Below, in pieces: positions 26,799 to 36,579 of a DNA stretch of 64,000 nt; the first letter of the stretch is position 1, and each line of letters opens with the position of its first letter. The translations under genes were made by a program, and so were the position numbers. The DNA lies in the NCBI RefSeq assembly GCF_021654575.1, contig NZ_AP024488.1, forward strand, positions 3,805,501-3,869,500, given 5' to 3'. A model generated the notes under the pieces. The model worked only from the letters and a program-made list of their open reading frames with translations, had not been told where the DNA came from and did not search any database. This stretch comes from Desulfoluna limicola. GTDB lineage: Bacteria > Desulfobacterota > Desulfobacteria > Desulfobacterales > Desulfolunaceae.

Positions 26799-27152
26799 TT
26801 GATTTCCTCGAGCCATCACTTGTTCCTTATTAACTCACTATTATTAAGGTCGTAATTTTTTCATAGATTTTATTACATCAAGACCTTTCAATTTAAAACA
26901 TCATTATTAAACACATATTCCTTAACACATAACACTCCGCCTTTATTTTCAAGCACCTTGAGGTTTGCATTTCACTAAGGTTAAGTGTAACTTGTCTTTT
27001 TTTTGCAATCAATTAACAAACAGAAAATTTAGATATACCAAAGAAATAGAAACACCGTCTTTAAAGCTGAGTAATTACATTTGAAGAATAGTTTTCAGGA
27101 CTGACAAACAAAAGATCTCCTGAAATTTATTAATCTAAAGAATTAAACAATT
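26799..27152. promoter_or_regulatory. Divergent control region between WYL regulator and Zorya
   Basis: This 354-bp stretch is very AT-rich compared with its surroundings and must hold both promoters. An imperfect inverted repeat AAGGTTA/TAACTT at 26977-26993 is a possible operator. No -35/-10 pair stands out. Confidence 0.45.
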
Positions 27153-29489
27153 ATGGTGATTGATGTGAATGGCTTCGTGACAAGTCTCGTGGGTACGATT
27201 CTATCCTTCTTGTTCCCCGAGATAATTGACTGGAACGCGATGAGCAGACTTAACCAGTGGGTCATTTCCGGCTTTATCATCTTGGGACTCGCCGCGGCAG
27301 TAATCTTTATCTTCCTTTATGCCATTCGTTTGTACACCCTACGTCGAGCAAATAAACGAATTGAATGTGCCATAAAACAAAATCACGAACCAGACGACCT
27401 TCGGGAACAGTTGTTCGGTTCTAAAACCTGGGCCCATACACTTTACACCGACTATACCCGGGCTTGGAAAGCAGCCTGTCCCAGAAACAAAAACAAGGCT
27501 GCATTTCCCGTCTCCCTGAAAGATTTCATTCCTTCACATCAAGTAGTTGAGAGCTGCTGCTATCACAAGTTAGCACTGGCCATGCCGGGGATCTTTGTCT
27601 CCCTTGGCATCCTGGGCACCTTCTACGGGGTGATGTGCGGTATCAATAACATCAACCCAAGTAACGTTGAAAAGCTAAGCCAGGAGATCTTTGTTCTCAT
27701 TGCCGGGCTGAAGGTGGCCTTCATGACCTCCCTCATCGGCATTACCCTCTCAATTTTCTTTACCTTCGTTCACCGCCTTTTGGTGGAAGGAATCATACGA
27801 TCCTACGATAAACTCAACAGCCTTTGTTTTAAATATCTTTGTCCCTGCGAATCTGAAGAGGAGTCATCCCGCCTTGTCATGGAGCAACTTGACGAGGTGA
27901 ACCAAAGCATCAAAACCATGGCCACGGACCTCGCCACACAATTGAGCGACTCTCTGGGTCCTGCCATTGGTACTGCCTTGGGCGAACATGTTGTGCCCGC
28001 CATTGAGGCTATGGTGGAAGGCATGACAAACAGTGCACAACAGACAAAGGATCACAACGAGACCATTGCCAGGTCTATTGATCAATCCATCGGCGGTCTT
28101 GGGGACGTCATTTCAAGGCATCTTGATAACGCCCAAAAACGCCAAGAAGAAGTCATGGACGGGGTTCTTAAAGAGTATGTCGAAAATATGAACCATACCT
28201 TTAAGGATTTGTTTGATGAGATGGGCCGGGTTGTCCAAGAAACCATGCAGGTCCAGAAAGATATCCACGAAGGAATGACCGATTTCAGCAGCTTTGTTCG
28301 GGGTAACTTTGAAAAACAGGAAGAACTTCTTAAAAGCACTACCCAGGCTGCCAACGTCATGGCGGATACCATCGGCCAATTTGAGAGCATTACCTCATCG
28401 GTTGAATCAACGACAAAAAGCCTTGAACGCACAGGTGATGTCGTTGATAGGGCTGCTGAGAAGACCAAAGAAATTTATGACGCAGTGGAACGGGCTGCGG
28501 AAGTTGCTGTTGGCCGCGTCAATGCCATGCAAGAGTCCATGGATGAAACGTGGGAAACCATGTCAAAGCGAACAGAGGAACTTATTGGAGGCATGGAAGA
28601 ACTCATTTCAGGCCAAGTGACCCGAATTCATGAAAGCCTCGATCAAACCATTGGAGAATTGGGTCGCACCATCAACGAATCGGCAGGCGGCATGACCGAA
28701 GCGTGGGAAAATATCCATAAGCATGCTGATCAACTGGTCACGACCCTTGACGGAACCACCCGGGAATTCGGTGACAACATTGGGCAGGGGCTGACTAAAG
28801 GCCTCGAAATATTTGACCAAAAAGTCGCAGAGGTCGTCGAACGATTCAGTGGGACCCTTCATGAGACCAAAGAAAGCATCACCCTCCTCTCCCCCACCCT
28901 TGAAAAACTGACCCAGGGGATCTCCGGCATGCAGCAGGAAATGGGTACACAAAAAGAAGTCTTGGAACGCCTGACAGAAATATCAGAAATATCGGTCGTC
29001 CCCAGCGTTGAAAAATCCCATGATGCAGCCCGAATGATTTCCGAAAGCACCATGGCCATCTCTGAAGCCAGCAAAGAACTTATGGGATGGGTCAATGTCC
29101 AGGAGCAGTTCATTCATAACCTGCAAACCGCAATCCATGACGAGAAAAAAGAACATGTTTCAGCCCTGGGTGAAAAACTTGAACTTTTTGCTAACGAAAT
29201 CAGCCCTGTCCTGAAAGAACGAATGGTTGTGGATGAAAAAATACTGAATGCCATGGGAGAGATTACATCAGGGGACAGGGATGTCGTGCGCTACCTTGAA
29301 ATACAGGGGGGGCATTTGAAACGCCTTGAAGAGAACTTCCAAAGCCTCGGGTCCAAAAGCCAGGAAGCCATAGGAGGCTACCTGAATAAAATGGAGCAAT
29401 CATTTGCAGCTGTAACCGACCTGCTCGAAAAAGCTGTGGCAGAAGGGGAACATAGAAATCGTTTTTCACTTTTTGGAGGCGGTAGATGA
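27153..29489 (+). CDS. zorA: Zorya protein ZorA (MotA/ExbB-like motor with long tail)
   Basis: ZorA forms the ring of the Zorya ion-driven motor around ZorB in the inner membrane. This copy has 778 aa. Membrane helices lie at about 36-58, 141-163 and 188-210, the latter two with the MotA/TolQ pattern LAMPGIFVSLGILGTFYGV. From about residue 230 to the end it is a long helical/coiled-coil tail with repeated E/T/M-rich heptads, the feature thought to carry the signal of phage attack into the cytosol. The ATG lacks a clear ribosome site. It overlaps zorB by four bases (ATGA). Confidence 0.93.
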   Translation: MVIDVNGFVTSLVGTILSFLFPEIIDWNAMSRLNQWVISGFIILGLAAAVIFIFLYAIRLYTLRRANKRIECAIKQNHEPDDLREQLFGSKTWAHTLYTDYTRAWKAACPRNKNKAAFPVSLKDFIPSHQVVESCCYHKLALAMPGIFVSLGILGTFYGVMCGINNINPSNVEKLSQEIFVLIAGLKVAFMTSLIGITLSIFFTFVHRLLVEGIIRSYDKLNSLCFKYLCPCESEEESSRLVMEQLDEVNQSIKTMATDLATQLSDSLGPAIGTALGEHVVPAIEAMVEGMTNSAQQTKDHNETIARSIDQSIGGLGDVISRHLDNAQKRQEEVMDGVLKEYVENMNHTFKDLFDEMGRVVQETMQVQKDIHEGMTDFSSFVRGNFEKQEELLKSTTQAANVMADTIGQFESITSSVESTTKSLERTGDVVDRAAEKTKEIYDAVERAAEVAVGRVNAMQESMDETWETMSKRTEELIGGMEELISGQVTRIHESLDQTIGELGRTINESAGGMTEAWENIHKHADQLVTTLDGTTREFGDNIGQGLTKGLEIFDQKVAEVVERFSGTLHETKESITLLSPTLEKLTQGISGMQQEMGTQKEVLERLTEISEISVVPSVEKSHDAARMISESTMAISEASKELMGWVNVQEQFIHNLQTAIHDEKKEHVSALGEKLELFANEISPVLKERMVVDEKILNAMGEITSGDRDVVRYLEIQGGHLKRLEENFQSLGSKSQEAIGGYLNKMEQSFAAVTDLLEKAVAEGEHRNRFSLFGGGR

Positions 29490-30190
29490 TCCGGTTCCGG
29501 AAATCACAACTTATATATGAAAATGACAATGAATATAATTCTGAAGGGTACTGGGCTTCATACAGCGACCTAATGGCGGCCCTGCTTATGGTCTTTGCCC
29601 TGACCACCGTAGCAGCCATTGTTGATATTGGAAGCCGAGTGAAGGAATCAACGCAAGTGGTTGAAGAGTGGGAAGAGGTTCTAAAAACCATCAGCAACTA
29701 CAAAGGCTTTGAATCCATCGAGGGGGTCACCATCGATGCCAATACCGGAGCTCTTATCATCAGCAATGACAGTCTTCGCTTCGGCTTCGGATCCGTAGAG
29801 GTACCCGATGAAGGAAAGGCGGTATTACGACAGGCCGTCCCCGAATATATGGCCCTCGTCTACAAAAACCCCGATCTGCTGGAGCGAATCGAGACAATCG
29901 AAGTATCGGGCCACACCGATCGCCTGGACCATGGGGGTGCAAACCCCTACCTCTCTCGAGAGAGGGCTGGTCAGGTTTTAAGCTTCCTGATGAGTGAACC
30001 CGCCATGAAACCCTATCTTGGAATCTGGAAAACCAAAGCTGTGGCCGCGGGCTATTCGGATACCCGATTCCCTGAGAAATGCGATGAAGAGCGCTGCGCC
30101 ATCGCCCGACGGGTTGAAATCACGATCTTGTTAAACGAAAGAGAGATGCTCCAGAACTTCCTGCAAACCCTGAGGCACATCATACGGTAG
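29486..30190 (+). CDS. zorB: Zorya protein ZorB (MotB/OmpA-like)
   Basis: ZorB is the peptidoglycan-anchored inner part of the motor. The 234 aa begin with a short cytosolic segment, then a single membrane helix (28-48) starting YSDLMAALLMVF; Asp28 is at the ion-carrying position of MotB-like proteins. Residues 80-225 form an OmpA-like peptidoglycan-binding domain (EVSGHTDRLD, LSRERAGQVLSFL, ARRVEITI). GGAGG eight bases upstream of its ATG lies in the end of zorA. Confidence 0.94.
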   Translation: MIRFRKSQLIYENDNEYNSEGYWASYSDLMAALLMVFALTTVAAIVDIGSRVKESTQVVEEWEEVLKTISNYKGFESIEGVTIDANTGALIISNDSLRFGFGSVEVPDEGKAVLRQAVPEYMALVYKNPDLLERIETIEVSGHTDRLDHGGANPYLSRERAGQVLSFLMSEPAMKPYLGIWKTKAVAAGYSDTRFPEKCDEERCAIARRVEITILLNEREMLQNFLQTLRHIIR

Positions 30191-30196
30191 GTCCTG

Positions 30197-31381
30197 ATGA
30201 TCAAGGTTCAGTTTACACACATTGACAGGGTGGTTGAAAAAGTCAGGGCGACCCACATCCGGCGAGGGGCCCATATTGGGAACGTGGATGACGGACTCCT
30301 CACAAGGGTGCGCGAAAAGCTCAAGGCCTGTTCATTTCAGGACATCACGGAACTGGCTTTCACTTTTCAAGTGGTGGAAGTGGCTGCCTGTGTAAGCATC
30401 ATCGTCCTAAAAACAAACCCCGAACTCATGAACAAAGCCTGCGCTGTCATCAAGCATCGCCCTTTAACGGATGTTCTTTGGTTCGGGGTAAAAAAACTCT
30501 TCGAATCTTACCCCACCCCACAGCTTGAAAGAACCCTTCGAAATCTCGTCGAGGAACACAAATTTCAACTGGCCCCGGTTCCAGATGAGATACCTGAACG
30601 TATCGATTCCTGGTTCAAGGCACCCGATCTGGTCCGAGGCGCCCTTGAAGACTACGCACAGCATGATGAGCGGGACCTCATAGCGTTCATGGAACGCGTC
30701 AACATCGATACCTTTCCTGGCATGAGTCATGCTCTGTGGGATGCCCTTCTATCCAAAGGCACCAAAAAACTTCTCCTCAGACAAAAAACGAAACAAATCA
30801 TCTCCAAAATGGAGGGTGCAATCCAAACGGATGATCTGGGCCGATGGGCACGCAACTACCTAATTGCCCTTGAAGACCTTCCCGACTGGGATGAAACCAT
30901 TCTCCTAATGACTAAAAAACGTTTCGGCATCCCGAAGGTTGAAAAAAATGCCGTGGAAGGGCCTTTCTGGAAAAAAGTTCCATTGCCCATCAAAGAGCGC
31001 TTTTACCACTGGTGTATCGGACTTCAAATTGAAGACTTCTTTGACGGCACCCGTGCCCAATTCTGGAAACAATTTTATAAAAGCCACCATATCCTCGACG
31101 TAAAAAGCATTCTCAGCGGAAGTGGTTTTATGCTCCGATTCAATTATTTTGGAGTGGTTGAATTCAAGAGCACGGGCCATGCGGCTTATGTCTACCCTTC
31201 CAAACATTTCGATGAACTTTGGGATAATTCTTCACATAAAAACTCAGCAAAAGAATTTAAGGACATGGGTAAGACGTTGCACCATCCGTATTTGAAAGAG
31301 GGGCGAATCCTCCACAGCGGAGACTGGCAAATGACATACGGACATGCCATTCGGAGCTTGGTCCAACGCACCACACGATAA
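30197..31381 (+). CDS. zorC: Zorya type I protein ZorC (EH_signature domain)
   Basis: ZorC is the cytosolic DNA-binding effector partner of type I Zorya. This copy has 394 aa, which as I recall is shorter than the E. coli protein (about 560), mainly at the N terminus. The EH-signature region covers about residues 150-390, with FWKKVPLPIKERFYHWC, RAQFWKQFY, GVVEFKSTGHAAYVY and HSGDWQMTYG. It begins six bases after zorB. No membrane segment is present. Confidence 0.88.
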   Translation: MIKVQFTHIDRVVEKVRATHIRRGAHIGNVDDGLLTRVREKLKACSFQDITELAFTFQVVEVAACVSIIVLKTNPELMNKACAVIKHRPLTDVLWFGVKKLFESYPTPQLERTLRNLVEEHKFQLAPVPDEIPERIDSWFKAPDLVRGALEDYAQHDERDLIAFMERVNIDTFPGMSHALWDALLSKGTKKLLLRQKTKQIISKMEGAIQTDDLGRWARNYLIALEDLPDWDETILLMTKKRFGIPKVEKNAVEGPFWKKVPLPIKERFYHWCIGLQIEDFFDGTRAQFWKQFYKSHHILDVKSILSGSGFMLRFNYFGVVEFKSTGHAAYVYPSKHFDELWDNSSHKNSAKEFKDMGKTLHHPYLKEGRILHSGDWQMTYGHAIRSLVQRTTR

Positions 31382-31413
31382 ATAATAATGTCCTCTAACA
31401 GGCGACACGTTTT

Positions 31414-34194
31414 ATGCGTTTATTCAAAAGAAAACAGAAAAGTATTCCCTTGGAAAAACACTATGCACCTGATGGTATAGTTTTCCATTCAAAGGCCTCC
31501 GATGCCATCCAGTTCCCCTTAAGTCAAAACAACCCGGGGTTGTTTCTAAAGCTTTCAAAAAATATGGAGGCATTCCAGTACCTGGATGATTTATGGGCGG
31601 CAGGCATGTTGGAAACAATCGAAAAAAACACCTGGCACCTTCCGTTTTCGATCTACCAGACCCTCGACCAGGAAGACCTGGCCGAAGCGGCCCCGGTTCT
31701 CGGCATTCCTCACCCGGCCCCCCTCCCCTTTCGTGTCAAATCCAAATTCCAAGTGGGCCACACAAGCTTTGATATGGAAGTGGAGTATGACCACCCGGAA
31801 CAGGGTACCGTTCGGGTCTCAAAAGAATCCTATCGCGATGGCGTCATTTATCACGGAAAAGATAACATCCTTCCTCTGGATAAAAAAAACCAAGAGCTCC
31901 TCGATGCCGTGTCAGAGCCATTTGATACCCAAAGCCTTGAGGGCCGAATGGAGCACCTTGCAAAGGTCCGGCATGCGGCACTGGCTTCCGGGGCCGAGAT
32001 GGACCCCTACCTTACCCGGGAGATCTACGACTTTCATGACACCGCTGACTTAGATTTTCAGATGGTTGCACCCGATGAAATTATTCTTGAGCCCAAACTC
32101 AGGGATGGGGTCGACGGAGAACCAGGAAGCACGATTAGCGAAAAGGACATTCGTCATGTCACCACTCACCCAGGCAATAATGGAGTAAGGCGGCGCAGGG
32201 TTCTCGACAAAGGGCTTCGAGACACACTGAAAGAGCTCCCACCGGAAATGAAAATCACCGGAAGTGATGTCCCCAAGTTTTTAACCAACCCGGAGCAGGT
32301 AGTGCCGGAAGGCCTGGATCTATCCCTCTTCAGTGAGCGGGTAAAGGGTATCCGCACGAAAGTCTATAACTCAAAGCCCTACATCCAAGTACAGCGAAGC
32401 GATGAGGAAGGGTGGTTTGAGGGCATCCCCGGTGTCAAACTCGAAGATTGGTCTCCCCAGGACACAGAAGACAACGGGGCGGCCTCCTCTCCCGACGAGT
32501 CCGAAAGGAACCTCTCGCCGGAGACCCTGAAAATGCTCGCCCAAAAGGCGAAAGAGACTGGGGATGATTTTGTTCTGCATGAGGGGAACTGGATCAGAGT
32601 CGACCTTGATGAAGTTGATACGTTCGAGTCGCTGACGGATCCTCTGGAACAGGGAGAAGGAGAAACGCTCAAAATTCCGCCAGGTGCCATCCTTGATATC
32701 TATGAGAATCTTGAAACCCTGGATTATGTCCATGAGCATGTATTCAGGGACGAAAAAACCGAAATTCATGGGATACCTCAGCCAGAAAGCCTCAAGGCCC
32801 AACTCTATCCGTATCAATTGGAGGGATACCGCTGGATGAACGATCTGGGCGGTTGCTCTCGGGGAGGTCTGCTGGCAGATGACATGGGATTGGGAAAAAC
32901 CATTCAGGTCATCAGCCACATGCTTTACCTGAAAGAAAAAGCCATCGAGGCAACCCACCTGGTGGTGGTGCCCAAATCACTCCTGGAAAACTGGAAACGC
33001 GAAATTTCAAAGTTTTCAGATGGCGTATTGATATGCCACATCTACGACGGCCCGGGCCGGGTCTTCAGTCGTTCGCTGATTGACCAAGTGGATGTCATCG
33101 TCATTACCTACGACACTCTGCGCCGGGATCAGGCGGTTCTGGCCTCCCACGACTGGCATCTCGTCGTCTGCGATGAGGCCCAGTACGCCAAAAACCCCAC
33201 CACCCAGCGAACCTGCGCTGTCAAAGCCCTTAAGGCCAACCACCGTTTGGCCCTGTCCGGAACACCGGTGGAAAACGGCCTCATCGAGTTCTGGTGCATC
33301 ATGGATTTTGTCCAACCTGGCCTGCTGGGGAGCTGGAAAGAGTTCAGGACCAACTACGAAAGGCCAATTGTTACATCCGAGCCCGATGACAGCCAGGTTC
33401 ACGTGGATCGTCTTCTGGGGCAGATTAACGGCTACTACAAACGGCGAATGAAAAAAGAAGTGATGAAGGACCTCCCTCCATGCGAGATGGTATACCGCGA
33501 GGTGGGCATGAGCGACCAGCAGTTTGAGATGTACAAAGAGATCGCAGGGGAAGCCAAATCCGGAGGAAAAGGTGCTGCCCTTGTTGGCATTCAACGGATG
33601 ATGATGGTCTGTGCCCACCCCACAGCCATCTACACGGATGGGGATAGTGGGAACAGGCATCTTCAGGTGTCTCCCAAACTTAAAGAGACCTGCGAAATCA
33701 TCCGAACGATTCAAAAACAGGATGAAAAAGTCATCATCTTTTCAGACTATAAAAAAATTCAAAAGGTCCTTCAAAAAACCATCCAAAAAGAGTTCGGAAT
33801 CAGCGCTGACATCATCAACGGAGAAGTAAACGCCAACCGACAGGACATTATCGATTATTTTTCAGACAAAGAGGGTTTCAATGTTCTGATTCTGGGCCAC
33901 CAGGTTGCCGGTGTGGGGCTCAATATCGTCTCGGCGAACCATGTCATCCACTACACACGGCCCTGGAACCCGGCAAAAGAGCGACAAGCCACAGATCGCG
34001 CCTACCGCATCGGACAGACCAGACCGGTCACCGTCTACTACCCTGTGGTCACCCATCCGGAATTCAGCACCGTAGAGAAAAAACTGGACGACCTTTTGCG
34101 CTCCAAGCAGGATCTTGCTGAAAACGTGCTGAGGCCAACATCCGAGGCTGAGGTGAAAAAAAAGGACCTCTTTGAATGCCTTGATTTTGAATGA
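31414..34194 (+). CDS. zorD: Zorya type I protein ZorD (SNF2 helicase)
   Basis: ZorD is the effector helicase that attacks invading DNA. Of 926 aa, residues 1-460 are a Zorya-specific N-terminal part, and residues 465-915 a SNF2/RapA-type ATPase. Motifs: DDMGLGKTIQ (Walker A, 489-498), DEAQ (587-590), ALSGTPVEN (motif III), VIIFSDYKK (IV), GVGLNIVSANHVIHYTRPWNP (V) and QATDRAYRIGQTRPV (VI). No separate nuclease domain is recognised by eye. It closes the zorABCD operon, 32 bp after zorC; no terminator is visible behind it. Confidence 0.93.
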   Translation: MRLFKRKQKSIPLEKHYAPDGIVFHSKASDAIQFPLSQNNPGLFLKLSKNMEAFQYLDDLWAAGMLETIEKNTWHLPFSIYQTLDQEDLAEAAPVLGIPHPAPLPFRVKSKFQVGHTSFDMEVEYDHPEQGTVRVSKESYRDGVIYHGKDNILPLDKKNQELLDAVSEPFDTQSLEGRMEHLAKVRHAALASGAEMDPYLTREIYDFHDTADLDFQMVAPDEIILEPKLRDGVDGEPGSTISEKDIRHVTTHPGNNGVRRRRVLDKGLRDTLKELPPEMKITGSDVPKFLTNPEQVVPEGLDLSLFSERVKGIRTKVYNSKPYIQVQRSDEEGWFEGIPGVKLEDWSPQDTEDNGAASSPDESERNLSPETLKMLAQKAKETGDDFVLHEGNWIRVDLDEVDTFESLTDPLEQGEGETLKIPPGAILDIYENLETLDYVHEHVFRDEKTEIHGIPQPESLKAQLYPYQLEGYRWMNDLGGCSRGGLLADDMGLGKTIQVISHMLYLKEKAIEATHLVVVPKSLLENWKREISKFSDGVLICHIYDGPGRVFSRSLIDQVDVIVITYDTLRRDQAVLASHDWHLVVCDEAQYAKNPTTQRTCAVKALKANHRLALSGTPVENGLIEFWCIMDFVQPGLLGSWKEFRTNYERPIVTSEPDDSQVHVDRLLGQINGYYKRRMKKEVMKDLPPCEMVYREVGMSDQQFEMYKEIAGEAKSGGKGAALVGIQRMMMVCAHPTAIYTDGDSGNRHLQVSPKLKETCEIIRTIQKQDEKVIIFSDYKKIQKVLQKTIQKEFGISADIINGEVNANRQDIIDYFSDKEGFNVLILGHQVAGVGLNIVSANHVIHYTRPWNPAKERQATDRAYRIGQTRPVTVYYPVVTHPEFSTVEKKLDDLLRSKQDLAENVLRPTSEAEVKKKDLFECLDFE

Positions 34195-34290
34195 ATATAA
34201 CTACCACCCCACTTTAGCCAAGGAATAAGTTATATTCAATTCGATATATCCATAAACTTCGACATGCACCTCAACCAGAGAAATATTAAG

Positions 34291-35631
34291 ATGAATTCAG
34301 ATTCTTACAAAAAATTATTAAGCGATCCGCGCTGGCAAAATAAAAGGCAAAAAATATTAGAAGCATTGGGAACAAAATGTAATCGCTGTGGTTCTATCAG
34401 TCAGCTTCAAGTTCACCACAAAGAATATATACCGGGAAAGATGCCGTGGGAGTACCCATTAAATTTTTTCGAAATTTTATGTGAAAACTGCCATTCTGAA
34501 GAACATGGCAATAAGAGCATCAAAAAAACCTGCAAAGTGTGTCACACCCCAATCTCGAACTGTTATGACTATTGTTTCAGCTGTTACAAAAATTTAATTC
34601 AAATACAGAACACAAAAATCGAAACCTTACAAAGCGACAATTCATCTTTAAAAGAACAAATCGATCAACCCCATCATTACAGCGTAAGTAAAACCAATAA
34701 GAGCATCATCGAAAATAATAATACATCATCAAAAATTTTCAGGAAGGCCCCCTTCCTCGCATTTGGTTTCGTTGTGTTGATTCTTTCCATTTCCATCGGA
34801 GTCGGTTCGTGCAGCCTAAAACGCTCTACAGTTATTGAACCACCTCACACATCGAAAGAACAACCAACAATTGATAGCAAACCAGTTGAAACTAACAATT
34901 CAAACACCCACAGCAATAATTCACAAATATCGACAAAAATTTCTGACTCTCCGATTGATAACACAAAACCATCGCCAACAACCTACAAACAGAAACCAAA
35001 AAATACTATTAGAACTGAGCCAACCCAACCAAAACAAGTTAAAAACAGTTATACCAACACGAATTCAAAAACTTTACAAATAATCAAATCACCAAATGAT
35101 TACGCAGGCCAAAAGGTTTCACTTATTGTTAAAATTTGCCAAGTTTCGTCCCTGAAGAATGGTTTGTTAATCTTTAATGTTGGTGGAGATTATCCAAATC
35201 ACAAATTTTCAATAGTTGTCTACAAAGAAATTAGTGAAAAAATTCAATACCCCAACACTTATAAAAACAAAGAAGTTATCGTCTCAGGAATATTATCAAC
35301 TTACAAAGGCAAACCTCAAATCGTCCTGAATGACGTAAATCAAATAAGTATTCCAACAAACATAAACACAATTCATGAACATTTAAATGAGAACCGAACC
35401 TTACTAATTACCATTGATGAAATAAAACATTTTGATAGCTTCACACTTATCAACACAGGTGGTACCTATCCAAACCAAAAACTCACTTTATATATAGATA
35501 ACAGGTTATTTGGTTTGATAAAAATACCCCAAAACCCCATTGGTCAAATGATTACTGTCCAAGGATATATTCAACTTTATAAAGGTACACCCCAAATCAA
35601 AATCACCGAACCATCACAAATTAGCTTCTAA
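34291..35631 (+). CDS. Membrane-tethered HNH-type protein with two OB-fold repeats
   Basis: A composite of 446 aa that I do not know as a named family. Residues 12-72 form an HNH-like zinc module (C30-x2-C33, VHH at 41-43, N58, C64-x2-CH68). A second Cys cluster follows (C81, C84, C95, C98). Then come one membrane helix (about 153-171), a disordered Thr/Asn/Ser/Pro linker (172-260), and two OB-fold-like repeats (about 262-355 and 357-446). The repeats share GG.YPN.K and YKG.PQI....QIS. A 5-prime start at 34264 is possible, but the MNSDSYKKLLSDPRW start is typical for HNH proteins. The gene is far more AT-rich than any neighbour, suggesting recent transfer. It could be a nuclease of the Zorya module or an independent defence gene. 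Confidence 0.8.
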   Translation: MNSDSYKKLLSDPRWQNKRQKILEALGTKCNRCGSISQLQVHHKEYIPGKMPWEYPLNFFEILCENCHSEEHGNKSIKKTCKVCHTPISNCYDYCFSCYKNLIQIQNTKIETLQSDNSSLKEQIDQPHHYSVSKTNKSIIENNNTSSKIFRKAPFLAFGFVVLILSISIGVGSCSLKRSTVIEPPHTSKEQPTIDSKPVETNNSNTHSNNSQISTKISDSPIDNTKPSPTTYKQKPKNTIRTEPTQPKQVKNSYTNTNSKTLQIIKSPNDYAGQKVSLIVKICQVSSLKNGLLIFNVGGDYPNHKFSIVVYKEISEKIQYPNTYKNKEVIVSGILSTYKGKPQIVLNDVNQISIPTNINTIHEHLNENRTLLITIDEIKHFDSFTLINTGGTYPNQKLTLYIDNRLFGLIKIPQNPIGQMITVQGYIQLYKGTPQIKITEPSQISF

Positions 35632-35802
35632 TAAAAGAGTGGAATGACATTTCTCCCCAGCAATAGAAAAAATGAGACCGCCGTCAAAAAAGCGTCTACC
35701 CGTGACCTTATTTGTCACACCCTTGGTTTATCCTCCGTCTCAGTTGAAAGAGCGCACCCCTTCCGGTGACGCATCAAGATGAATCCATTTGGAGGAATGT
35801 GA

Positions 35803-36495
35803 ATGACCCAGGTTGTTGATTTCAAGAGTCCCGAGTTCTGGAAGGCATGGTACACCAAGCAGGAGGGCTACTTCGGAAGTCCGTTCAAGGTAAAAACCGA
35901 TGTAGCTTCCGGTGAATATTACCTATGGAATCAACTGGACGAGCCTGTCCCCGGTGGCGGCACCTATGGCAGCTGGGACTTTTTTAACAGCCCGGTGGAG
36001 ATGGCCGCCTACCTCCGATACATGATCCTGCCCCGTTTCTTCCAGCTACTGATCACAATGGAAGGGGAGGAGCCTCACGCCTTTGAGTTTTACGACCTCG
36101 TCAGTCTTGTTACAAAAACACAACAAGAGGTTGACTGGGAAGATGATGAGTACGCCCTGATCCTCACCACCCTTAAAGGCCTGGATTCCGTCCTTGAAAA
36201 AGAGGAGGTCATCTTTACAGACCTTAAAGCCATTGCCGCTGCCTTCAACACCATGTGGGAGCACGGCAGCGGCTGGACCTTCCGTATCTGTCCCTTTGAC
36301 GACATCGTATCTGCAGGAGAAACCCTCTTCAAGAACGGCTTCCGAGGAGAGCTCCCCGATGATGATGAGGCAAGGGAAGAATTCGGTCATACCCTTGCTG
36401 AATGGAAAGAGCTTTGTCTCGCCTCCCGAACAGACACCAAAGTCTACGCATCTGACATCCTGCCTTCTTTTGCCGAGCCATTCGGCTACATCTAA
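35803..36495 (+). CDS. Unknown acidic cytosolic protein, cassette gene 1
   Basis: 230 aa, not recognised. It is strongly acidic and rich in aromatics, without signal peptide or membrane segment. Notable stretches are PVPGGGTYGSWDFFNSPVEM and EHGSGWTFRICPFDDIV. GGAGG lies about seven bases before the ATG. It opens a run of five genes in one direction between Zorya and BREX, ending at a strong terminator at 38.6 kb, so I read them as one unit. GC content is like the host and unlike the HNH gene before it. Confidence 0.75.
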   Translation: MTQVVDFKSPEFWKAWYTKQEGYFGSPFKVKTDVASGEYYLWNQLDEPVPGGGTYGSWDFFNSPVEMAAYLRYMILPRFFQLLITMEGEEPHAFEFYDLVSLVTKTQQEVDWEDDEYALILTTLKGLDSVLEKEEVIFTDLKAIAAAFNTMWEHGSGWTFRICPFDDIVSAGETLFKNGFRGELPDDDEAREEFGHTLAEWKELCLASRTDTKVYASDILPSFAEPFGYI

Positions 36496-36579
36496 ACGCC
36501 CTGTCAACATCGGTTCCCGTGTGCCCGGCCACCAAGCGGTCGGGCCCCATCTATTCTATTCCGTACGACAGGGAGATAC

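Noticed and set aside
31414-34194. SNF2 helicase as a DISARM or stand-alone RapA gene
   Set aside because: It is directly downstream of zorA-zorB-zorC with the Zorya-specific N-terminal part, and no DISARM methyltransferase or PLD gene is near it.
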